Source of the DNA: an uncultured Butyrivibrio sp.
GTDB lineage: Bacteria; Bacillota; Clostridia; Lachnospirales; Lachnospiraceae
DNA length: 7,403 bases
Assembly: GCA_910577605.1 (NCBI GenBank)
Contig: CAJTON010000001.1
Coordinates: 36,306-43,708, forward strand
Direction: 5' to 3'
Position numbers and translations under genes: made by a program. The notes beneath the pieces were generated by a model. It had not been told where the DNA came from. It saw nothing but the letters and a program-made list of their open reading frames with translations, and made no database searches. Shown piece by piece: positions 1-6,151 of this stretch (positions are counted from its first letter, which is position 1; every line of letters begins with the position of its first letter).

Positions 1-567
1 ATTACGCATGAGCTTAAAGACAAGAACCGTTATCAGACTGTGTACGCCAAACATGACGGCTCGGCAGCCGCTCCGACCGCGGGGCTTCATTTTACAGAGG
101 AGCTTCTTTCGCGGATAGAGGAAAAGGGCGTAAGGATCGCGAGAGTGACGCTCCATGTGGGGCTTGGAACCTTCAGACCCGTGAAAGTTGAGAATATCAA
201 AGAACACCATATGCATTCCGAGTATTTTTGTATAGAGAAGGAACAGGCGGACATTATCAATTCGGCTAAAGAAGCGGGGGGCCGCGTTATCTGTGTCGGA
301 ACTACAAGCTGCCGGACGGTTGAATCGGCGGCTCTTGACGACGGGCATATTCCCGCGTCGAGCGGAGACACCGATATATTTATTTATCCGGGCTACCGCT
401 TTAAGGCGCTTGACTGTCTTATAACGAATTTTCACCTGCCGGAATCGACGCTGCTTATGTTAGTGTCGGCGCTTGCGGGTAAAGATATAATAATGCATGC
501 TTATGAAGAGGCTGTGAAAGAAGGCTACAGATTTTTCAGCTTCGGCGACGCTATGCTTATAAAATAA
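1..567 (+). CDS. queA: tRNA preQ1(34) S-adenosylmethionine ribosyltransferase-isomerase QueA, 3' part
   Basis: The reading frame is open from base 1 and ends in TAA at 565-567, so 188 C-terminal residues are present of a protein usually about 340 long; the true start lies left of the window. QueA transfers and isomerises the ribosyl group of S-adenosylmethionine onto preQ1 at the wobble base of tRNA, giving epoxyqueuosine, in the cytoplasm. Recognition rests on family blocks seen in order: YAKHDGSAAAPTAGLHFT (about bases 43-96), HVGLGTFRPV, GTTSCRTVES, DIFIYPGYRFKALD, and TNFHLPESTLLMLVSALAG, ending with the expected YRFFSFGDAMLI tail. The C-terminus is therefore complete. A GTG at base 40 lies inside a conserved stretch and is not the start. 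A PilZ gene follows after 15 bases. No terminator is visible between them, so read-through is likely. Confidence 0.97.
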   Translation: MTHELKDKNRYQTVYAKHDGSAAAPTAGLHFTEELLSRIEEKGVRIARVTLHVGLGTFRPVKVENIKEHHMHSEYFCIEKEQADIINSAKEAGGRVICVGTTSCRTVESAALDDGHIPASSGDTDIFIYPGYRFKALDCLITNFHLPESTLLMLVSALAGKDIIMHAYEEAVKEGYRFFSFGDAMLIK

Positions 568-582
568 TCAGGAGGTTGCGCA

Positions 583-942
583 ATGGATAACAAAGAAAAA
601 AGATGGAGCAGAAGAATGGATATAAACGCTACCATCAAGCTTAGGACTATAAGAAGCGAAAGAATGCTTTTTGAGCCGAAGCTGGACGAATTTGAGGTGG
701 ACGTTATCAACATTTCAAAGGGCGGAATGGCGTTCAAGACCAATGAGACACTGCCACTCAATTCGTATTATGACGCGAAGGTCGTTCTTTGGACGAAGGA
801 GACCTTTGATGCCGTTATTGAGATCATAAGGATGGAGAATGAGGACGCGGAGTGCGACACTACATACGGGTGCAGATTCATCGGACTTAACCCCGCAATG
901 CAGTTCAAGATAGACGTTTATGAGATAGTGAGCGAGTCATAA
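583..942 (+). CDS. Single-domain PilZ protein, probable c-di-GMP receptor
   Basis: This is a 119-residue soluble protein made of one PilZ domain, with no signal peptide or membrane segment. Both c-di-GMP-binding signatures are visible: an RxxxR at R7-R11 (RWSRR) and a [D/N]xSxxG at residues 43-48 (NISKGG). The late beta-strand block YGCRFIGL (95-102) is also typical, followed by a short C-terminal helix. PilZ proteins bind cyclic di-GMP and pass the signal to a partner protein or attached domain. Here no partner domain is fused, and no GGDEF, EAL or flagellar gene lies in the window, so the output is unknown. The ATG at 583 has a strong AGGAGG (570-575) seven bases upstream. The gene starts 15 bases after queA and is probably co-transcribed with it. 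A hairpin follows directly. The PilZ call is firm; the ligand is inferred from the intact motifs. Confidence 0.9.
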   Translation: MDNKEKRWSRRMDINATIKLRTIRSERMLFEPKLDEFEVDVINISKGGMAFKTNETLPLNSYYDAKVVLWTKETFDAVIEIIRMENEDAECDTTYGCRFIGLNPAMQFKIDVYEIVSES

Positions 943-944
943 AA

Positions 945-970
945 AACGCTGGATTTATCAGCGTTCTTCT
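945..970 (+). terminator. Hairpin after the PilZ gene, possible weak intrinsic terminator
   Basis: A perfect 7-bp inverted repeat, AACGCTG (945-951) and CAGCGTT (959-965), encloses a 7-base loop and begins two bases after the PilZ stop codon. It is followed by TTCTTCT (964-970, its first two T's shared with the stem) and then an A-rich/T-rich stretch. The short stem and interrupted T tract suggest weak or partial termination. It may instead act as a 3' stabilising hairpin that separates queA-PilZ from galM. Confidence 0.5.
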
Positions 971-995
971 AAAAAAATTTTAAGGAGAATCTATA

Positions 996-2060
996 ATGTC
1001 TGTTGAGACGGAAAATTTCGGTAAAACAAAGGATGGCAGAGAGATAAAGCTCTACACGGTTACAAATTCACGAAATACGGTGCTGAAGCTTACGGATATG
1101 GGAGCCGTGTGGGTTTCGATGCTCGTGAGAGATAAAAACGGAGCGTATGACGACGTGGTTCTAGGACTTGAGTCGGGTGAAGAATACGAAACGAGGACTT
1201 TCGACGCGTTCGGCGCTACGGTCGGCAGAAACGCAAACAGGATCTACGGGCATAGATTCGCCCTTAACGGAAAGGAATACGAGCTTGCCGACAATGATTC
1301 GGGCAAAAATCTGCACAGCGGTCCCGATATGTATTATACCAGACTCTGGGAGGGCAGGTGCGTTTCCAGCGCTGAGGGAGAAGGCGTGGAGTTTTCGCTT
1401 TTCAGTCCTGACGGGGATCAGGGAATGCCGGGCAATCTCAAAGTTTCCGTCACATATACGCTTACGGAGGATGATTCGGTTATCATTGACTATAGGGCGT
1501 TATGCGACAAGGATACCGTGTTCAATATGACAAATCACTCCTATTTTAATTTGGCAGGTCATAAGAGCGGAGTCATAGACGGACATGAGGTGCGGATAAA
1601 CGCAGAAAAATTCACCTTCGGAACGGAGGGAAGGGTTGCGGACGATACTCTGTACGGCGTGGAGGGAACGCCGCTTGATTTCAGACAGCCTAAGAGACTT
1701 GGAGACGGAATGTACTCGGAAGAAGAGTTAATAAAGTCAAAGGGAGGCTACGACCATAATTTCTGTCTTGACAATGGAGGGCGGTTCGCTTTTGCGGCGA
1801 GTATCACCGAACCGGAGAGCGGGCGTGTCATGGAAATAAGTACGGATATGCCGGGACTTCAGATGTATACCGGGAATTATATCAGTACGCGCAACAAAGG
1901 CAAGGACGGCGCCGTTTATCATCCTTACTGGGGAGCCGCCTTTGAGACGCAGTATTATCCCGACGCTGTGAACCACCCGTCCTTTCCGTCGCCGGTGATC
2001 AGGGCGGGACAGGAGGCGGCAAGCCGGACGGTCTATCGTTTTGACGTTCTTAAGGAGTAG
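996..2060 (+). CDS. galM: Aldose 1-epimerase (galactose mutarotase)
   Basis: The 354-residue cytoplasmic protein matches the usual length of GalM, which interconverts the alpha and beta anomers of galactose and glucose, feeding the Leloir pathway. Family marks in order: VGRNANRI (77-83), the first substrate histidine in NLHSGP (H107), TNHSYFNL (179-186) with the catalytic acid H181, YDHNF (252-256), MPGLQMYTGN (285-294), and FETQYYPDAVNHP (316-328) with the catalytic base E317. All expected catalytic residues are present. The HSG in place of the more widespread HGG leaves the histidine intact. The ATG at 996 has AAGGAG (982-987) eight bases upstream. The gene follows the hairpin at 945-970. 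No other galactose genes (galK, galT, galE) are visible, so its physiological sugar cannot be told from context. The 9-base gap to the next gene suggests co-transcription. Confidence 0.96.
   Translation: MSVETENFGKTKDGREIKLYTVTNSRNTVLKLTDMGAVWVSMLVRDKNGAYDDVVLGLESGEEYETRTFDAFGATVGRNANRIYGHRFALNGKEYELADNDSGKNLHSGPDMYYTRLWEGRCVSSAEGEGVEFSLFSPDGDQGMPGNLKVSVTYTLTEDDSVIIDYRALCDKDTVFNMTNHSYFNLAGHKSGVIDGHEVRINAEKFTFGTEGRVADDTLYGVEGTPLDFRQPKRLGDGMYSEEELIKSKGGYDHNFCLDNGGRFAFAASITEPESGRVMEISTDMPGLQMYTGNYISTRNKGKDGAVYHPYWGAAFETQYYPDAVNHPSFPSPVIRAGQEAASRTVYRFDVLKE
2052..2057 (+). promoter_or_regulatory. Ribosome binding site of yfbR inside the galM end
   Basis: AAGGAG overlaps the last codons of galM (AAG GAG TAG) and lies 12 bases before the yfbR ATG at 2070. 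The spacing is long. It is the only purine-rich site near that start, so yfbR translation may be coupled to termination on galM. Confidence 0.6.
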
Positions 2061-2069
2061 ATTGATTAA

Positions 2070-2654
2070 ATGAAGGATAATCATTTTTTTGCCATGATGT
2101 CCCGTATGAAATACATCAACAGATGGGGACTGATGCGCAATACTTTCAAGGAAAACATATGCGAGCACAGCCTTGAGGTGGCTATGATAGCCCATGCTCT
2201 CGGAGTGATCAACAATAAAATATTCGGGGGCAGCGTAAACGCCGACAGGCTCGCGTTAATGGGAATGTACCATGACGCTACGGAGATAATAACCGGCGAT
2301 ATGCCTACTCCGGTAAAATATTACAATCCGGCTATCCGCGACGCCTACAAAGAGGTGGAGGGGATAGCCGCGAAGGAGCTGCTTACCGGGCTTCCGGACG
2401 AGCTTAGGGAAACTTACGGAGGGATACTTGACGAGAACGGCGGGGAGGAGCCGCTTTGGCGCTATGTGAAGGCGGCGGACAAGATCTCCGCCTATATAAA
2501 ATGCGTTGAGGAAAAGAGGATGGGAAACCGGGATTTTGAGAAGGCCGGAGAGTCCATAAAGGAGATAATAGACGGCATGGGAATGCGCGAGGCGGAATAT
2601 TTTATGGAAAAATTCATGCCCGCGTATGAGCTTACGCTTGACGAGTCCAAATAG
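2070..2654 (+). CDS. yfbR: HD-domain 5'-deoxynucleotidase, YfbR type
   Basis: The 194-residue protein resembles E. coli YfbR (199 residues) almost end to end. YfbR is a metal-dependent phosphohydrolase that dephosphorylates deoxyribonucleoside 5'-monophosphates in the cytoplasm, and it has been linked to dUMP/dTMP supply and dNTP balance. Metal-binding HD residues fall at the same numbers as in E. coli as I remember it: H33 (in CEHSLEVAM), H68-D69 (MYHDA) and D137 (KAADKI). E72 follows the HD pair, as expected for the active site. R18-W19 (INRWGLMRN), associated with selectivity for deoxy-substrates, are kept, as is TGDMPTPVKYYN (75-86). The C-terminal block AEYFMEKFMPAYELTLDE also matches. 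The ATG at 2070 gives the family N-terminus (KDNHFFAMMSRMK). It sits 9 bases after galM. Function is assigned with high confidence by family; the exact preferred nucleotide is not visible. Confidence 0.95.
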   Translation: MKDNHFFAMMSRMKYINRWGLMRNTFKENICEHSLEVAMIAHALGVINNKIFGGSVNADRLALMGMYHDATEIITGDMPTPVKYYNPAIRDAYKEVEGIAAKELLTGLPDELRETYGGILDENGGEEPLWRYVKAADKISAYIKCVEEKRMGNRDFEKAGESIKEIIDGMGMREAEYFMEKFMPAYELTLDESK

Positions 2655-2660
2655 GGATAC

Positions 2661-2665
2661 GGGGG
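2661..2665 (+). promoter_or_regulatory. Atypical G-run ribosome binding site for the DUF234 ATPase
   Basis: A GGGGG run lies 11 bases before the ATG at 2677 and is the only candidate Shine-Dalgarno element in the 22-base gap after yfbR. The upstream in-frame ATG at 2626 has no purine-rich site before it. The G-run also sits in a tiny ATAC-GGGG-GTAT inverted repeat (2657-2668). Initiation here is probably weak or coupled to yfbR translation. Confidence 0.4.
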
Positions 2666-2676
2666 TATATTGGTTT

Positions 2677-4029
2677 ATGGTCGGAAGAGAGGAACAGCTT
2701 AAAGCTCTGAACGGTTACTACGAATCGGATAAAAATAATCTGACGGTTCTGTACGGAAGGCGCAGGATCGGAAAGACCGCGTTGATAAAGGCATTTGCAG
2801 AGGATAAGAGCTGCGTATATTTCAACGCGTCTCCCGCCGCCGATTTTGATATGCTCGCGGCTTTTCGCAGATGCGCTCGCGAGCAGTTTGAGGGGCTTGA
2901 TACAGAGGGCGGCTACGCGGATATTTTCCGGCAGATAAATATGAGGCAGGAGGCTCCTGCCGTTTTCGTTTTTGAGGAATTTCAGAATATCGTCAAGGCG
3001 GACGCTTCTTTTATGGGAGCGGTGACCGCTCTTATACTTGGAAATCTTGGGGAGCGCAAGGCTATGGTAATTCTTGTGAGCGCCTCGGTGCTCTGGGTGG
3101 AAAATTCCATGGTGAAATCGATCGGACGGGCGGCGTATTCGATAAACGCGTTTATCAAGCTGAAAGAGCTGGGATACGCGGATATGGTGGGAATGTTTCC
3201 GGAATCCGACACCAGAAATTCGCTTTATATGTACGCTGTTACAGGGGGCGTGCCCGGATATCTTGAAGCGTGGAACGCAAGAGAGAACGTAAAAAGCAAT
3301 GTGTGCAGGCTTTTTCTTGACGAAAAGGGTGAATTCAGAAAAGAGGCGGAGCTTTTTGTCAAAGAGGAATTCCGCGAGACGGGCGTATACCGCACGATAC
3401 TCGGATGCCTTGCCGCGGGAATGAACAAGCTTAACGATATTCATGCTTACACGGGCTACGGAAGAGACAAGATCAGCGTCTATATGAACAATCTTATCGA
3501 GCGCGAGATAGCGGAGAAAATATTTTCGTACGAATCGGGCGACAGCCGCAGCGTAAGAAAAGGATTGTACAGGATAAAAGACGATTTAATAAATTTTTGG
3601 TTCAGATTCGTATATCCTTACTGCGGGATCTTGGATAAGTCGGACGCGGAATCTTTTTATGACAAATATATAGCGCCGGAGCTTGACGGCTTTGTTCTGG
3701 AGGCTTTTATAAAGATCGCCGGAGAATTTCTGCAGATAATGAACGACGCCGGACGGCTGGCGGTACGGGGTGAGTACAGGGGAAGATGGTACGGAAAATC
3801 CGGCGACGTCCACATAATATACGATAACGGTGAGAAAGCGGTCATCGGGCAGGCATATACGGGAGGTAAGCCCGTGGGAGAAGAAGAGTTCGCGAGGCTT
3901 GAGGAGAATGTGAGGACAGCCGGAGCCGACGCCGCGCAGTACTTTATTTTTTCGGCGGGCGGATTTGAGGAGGGACTTTCGCGAAGACAGGACGGCAGTC
4001 TTGTGCTTATAGCGGTAGACGATTTATAG
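2677..4029 (+). CDS. ATP-binding protein of the ATPase_2/DUF234 (archaeal-type ATPase) family
   Basis: A 450-residue cytoplasmic P-loop ATPase whose cellular role is not established. The N-terminal VGREEQLKALN is the usual family opening and supports the ATG at 2677 over the in-frame ATG at 2626, which would overlap yfbR. Domains by residue from 2677: P-loop GRRRIGKT (27-34); Walker B region VFVFEEFQ (96-103); a strand ending LVSAS (133-137); IGRAA (149-153); GGVPGYL (190-196); a probable winged-helix region around 235-285 (KLNDIHAYTGYGRDKISVYM); then the DUF234 block YRIKDDLINFWFRF (298-311) and a C-terminal nuclease-like fold (about 340-450). Deviations from the pattern I recall: Walker B has Glu-Glu (100-101) instead of Asp-Glu; the usual GSS-like strand reads SAS; and the C-terminal E-x-D...E-x-K of PD-(D/E)XK type appears as D377-V-H379 and Q392-A-Y394, suggesting no nuclease activity. 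The gene lies 22 bases after yfbR. No toxin, transposase or antitoxin partner is seen. Confidence 0.88.
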   Translation: MVGREEQLKALNGYYESDKNNLTVLYGRRRIGKTALIKAFAEDKSCVYFNASPAADFDMLAAFRRCAREQFEGLDTEGGYADIFRQINMRQEAPAVFVFEEFQNIVKADASFMGAVTALILGNLGERKAMVILVSASVLWVENSMVKSIGRAAYSINAFIKLKELGYADMVGMFPESDTRNSLYMYAVTGGVPGYLEAWNARENVKSNVCRLFLDEKGEFRKEAELFVKEEFRETGVYRTILGCLAAGMNKLNDIHAYTGYGRDKISVYMNNLIEREIAEKIFSYESGDSRSVRKGLYRIKDDLINFWFRFVYPYCGILDKSDAESFYDKYIAPELDGFVLEAFIKIAGEFLQIMNDAGRLAVRGEYRGRWYGKSGDVHIIYDNGEKAVIGQAYTGGKPVGEEEFARLEENVRTAGADAAQYFIFSAGGFEEGLSRRQDGSLVLIAVDDL

Positions 4030-4098
4030 AAAACCCTTGCAATGATATACCATTATGTGTTGAGAAGCAGCGCATTGACAATGAAAGTGAGCTTTTAT

Positions 4099-6138
4099 AT
4101 GGCGAAAAGTTTGTTTATAGCCGAAAAACCGAGCGTAGCGCAGGAATTTATGAAGTCGCTCGGCAAACAGGCGGCAAGACGCGACGGATACGCTGAATCG
4201 GAGGACGCCGTTTTTACATGGTGCGTCGGACATCTTGTCACGATGAGTTATCCTTCGGAATATGACCCGGCGCTCAAAAGATGGAGCATGGAAACTCTTC
4301 CGTTTATTCCGACGGAGTGGAAGTATGAAATTATTCCGGCGGTCAGAAAACAGTTTGATATCGTGTCGGGACTTCTTAAAAGGGAGGATATCGACACGAT
4401 TTATGTTTGTACCGACTCAGGGCGCGAGGGAGAGTACATATACCGTCTTGTGGAGCAGATGTCGGGAGTTACGGGCAAAAAAAGAAGGCGCGTGTGGATA
4501 GATTCGCAGACTGAGGAGGAAATAAAGCGAGGAGTCGCGCAGGCGAAGGATCTGTCGGAGTATGACAGCCTTTCGGACGCGGCGTATCTGCGGGCAAAAG
4601 AGGACTATCTGATGGGAATCAACTTTTCGCGCGTCCTCACTCTTAAATACGGCGGCGCCATTTCCGACTTTTTAAGGAGCAAGGACCGCACAGTGATCGC
4701 CGTGGGACGCGTTATGACCTGCGTTCTCGGAATGGTAGTAAAGAGGGAGCGCGAGATAAGGGATTTTGTGAAAACGCCGTTTTACAGGGTGACCGCCTCG
4801 CTGAGTCTTGACGGACATAAAGGCTTTGACGCGGAGTGGAAGGCGGCGGAGGGCTCGGCGTATTACGGCTCTCCTTTTCTTTACAAGGAAAACGGATTTA
4901 AAGAGGAACGCCACGCGAAGGAGCTTATAGATAAAATGAGCGCCGCTGCTCCCGTGAATATGGAGGTGCAGTCGATCGAGCGCAAAAACGAGAACAAGCA
5001 GCCGCCTCTTTTGTATAACCTTGCGGAGCTGCAAAACGACTGCTCCAAATTTTTCAAGCTCAGTCCCGACGAGACGCTTAAGCACACGCAGGAGCTTTAT
5101 GAGAAAAAGCTTGTAACATATCCGAGAACGGACGCGAGGGTCCTTTCAAGCGCTGTGGCGAAGGTCATAGAGCGGAACATAGCCGGGCTTAGGAATCTTG
5201 GCGAATACCGGGAGTTTGCGCAGAATATCCTTGAAAGAGGAGCGCATAAGAACATAGCGAAGAGCAGATATGTAAACGACAAGCAGATAACCGACCATTA
5301 CGCCATAATTCCCACGGGGCAGGGCTTCGGGGCGTTGGGCAGTCTTTCATCGGTCACGAAAAGCGTATATTACGCGATAGTAAGAAGGTTCCTGTGTATT
5401 TTTTATCCGGCGGCTGTTTACAGGAAGGTTGGCATAGCGCTCAAGCGGGAGACGGAGAGCTTTTTTGCCGGCTTCAAGGTGCTTGCGGACGAGGGGTATC
5501 TCAAGGTGCTTGATTCATGGAAAAAAAACCAGTCCGACGACGGGGATAAGGAACAGGACGAAAAATGCGACGCCGGAATGCTTGAGATGCTTAAAGGCAT
5601 TAAAAAGGGCGATCTGCTTGACGTCAAGGAGTTTAATATCAAGGAGGGCGAAACGACGCCGCCTAAGCGCTACAACTCCGGCTCTATGATACTCGCTATG
5701 GAGAACGCGGGACAGCTTATAGAGGATGAAGAGCTTCGCGCCCAGATAAAGGGCAGCGGTATCGGCACAAGCGCTACGCGCGCCGAGATACTTAAAAAAC
5801 TTGTTGACAAAAAATATATTATGCTTAACAATAAAACTCAGATAATCACGCCCGCGCAGCTGGGCGAGATGGTTTACGACGTGGTGAACGGCTCCATCAC
5901 AAGGCTGCTTGACCCGCAGCTTACGGCAAGCTGGGAAAAAGGGCTTACGGGCGTAGCCGGAGGCAGTATTTCGACCGGGGAATATCTCGGAAAGCTTGAG
6001 GCTTTTATCGTAAGGAACACTAATCTGGTAAAAGGACTTAACAATCAGTACGGTTTGCGGGAGTTTTTTGACAAGTCGGCTGCATATTATAAAAATGATA
6101 GTAGGTCCCGTTCGGAGAAAAGCCCGGTGCGGGAATGA
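4099..6138 (+). CDS. topB: Type IA DNA topoisomerase, topoisomerase III (TopB)-like
   Basis: A 679-residue enzyme that relaxes or decatenates DNA through a 5'-phosphotyrosine intermediate. From ATG 4099, MAKSLFIAEKPSVAQEF is the standard family start with TOPRIM E9 and K10; an in-frame ATG at 4042 would add 19 unconserved residues, and one at 4081 would add 6. Other marks: VGHL (43-46); TDSGREGE (105-112), the second TOPRIM motif with D106 and E110 but Gly108 where the classic DxD has Asp; NLAELQ (307-312); the catalytic tyrosine Y341 in VTYPRTD (339-345); H400 in TDHYAIIPTG; SGSMILAMENAG (527-538); and GIGTSATRAEIL (554-565). A charged, acidic linker occupies about 475-490. No CxxC zinc-finger pairs follow the core, so the C-terminus is short, as in many TopB proteins. 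The ribosome binding site is weak (AAAGTGAG at 4084-4091). The gap from the ATPase is 69 bases with no obvious terminator, and glmS follows after 13. Confidence 0.94.
   Translation: MAKSLFIAEKPSVAQEFMKSLGKQAARRDGYAESEDAVFTWCVGHLVTMSYPSEYDPALKRWSMETLPFIPTEWKYEIIPAVRKQFDIVSGLLKREDIDTIYVCTDSGREGEYIYRLVEQMSGVTGKKRRRVWIDSQTEEEIKRGVAQAKDLSEYDSLSDAAYLRAKEDYLMGINFSRVLTLKYGGAISDFLRSKDRTVIAVGRVMTCVLGMVVKREREIRDFVKTPFYRVTASLSLDGHKGFDAEWKAAEGSAYYGSPFLYKENGFKEERHAKELIDKMSAAAPVNMEVQSIERKNENKQPPLLYNLAELQNDCSKFFKLSPDETLKHTQELYEKKLVTYPRTDARVLSSAVAKVIERNIAGLRNLGEYREFAQNILERGAHKNIAKSRYVNDKQITDHYAIIPTGQGFGALGSLSSVTKSVYYAIVRRFLCIFYPAAVYRKVGIALKRETESFFAGFKVLADEGYLKVLDSWKKNQSDDGDKEQDEKCDAGMLEMLKGIKKGDLLDVKEFNIKEGETTPPKRYNSGSMILAMENAGQLIEDEELRAQIKGSGIGTSATRAEILKKLVDKKYIMLNNKTQIITPAQLGEMVYDVVNGSITRLLDPQLTASWEKGLTGVAGGSISTGEYLGKLEAFIVRNTNLVKGLNNQYGLREFFDKSAAYYKNDSRSRSEKSPVRE
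6068..6093 (+). promoter_or_regulatory. Candidate promoter for glmS inside the topB 3' end
   Basis: A perfect TTGACA (6068-6073) precedes an AT-rich patch holding TATAAA (6088-6093), followed by A-rich sequence to 6095. The spacing of 14 bases is shorter than the preferred 16-18, and no better -10 hexamer sits at ideal distance. It lies about 60 bases before the glmS ATG. It is a weak candidate for independent glmS transcription and could be a chance match in coding sequence. Confidence 0.22.
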
Positions 6139-6151
6139 CAGGAGGCATATT

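Noticed and set aside
40..42. GTG as the start of the first gene
   Set aside because: The frame is open to base 1 and the upstream residues (HELKDKNRYQT) match QueA, so the GTG is an internal valine.
992..997. Perfect TATAAT just before galM
   Set aside because: It overlaps the ATG start codon, so transcription from it would begin inside the gene. It is a chance match in an AT-rich leader.
1168..1530. Plus-strand 120-codon frame inside galM
   Set aside because: It overlaps catalytic regions of galM in another frame and shows no motif, so it is a shadow.
2632..3444. Long minus-strand open frame (270 codons) opposite the ATPase gene
   Set aside because: It lies wholly antisense to the well-supported ATPase and the yfbR end. 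Its translation is rich in Arg, His, Ser and Leu without any recognisable motif, typical of a shadow frame.
4030..4098. Terminator or small RNA in the largest intergenic gap (69 bases)
   Set aside because: No GC-rich hairpin with a T tract and no recognisable RNA structure is visible. Only scattered AT-rich sequence and a weak purine stretch before the topB start are present.
4075..4103. TTGACA upstream of the topB start as a promoter
   Set aside because: Any matching -10 element would overlap the ATG at 4099, so it cannot serve topB unless a later start is used, and the conserved N-terminus rules that out.
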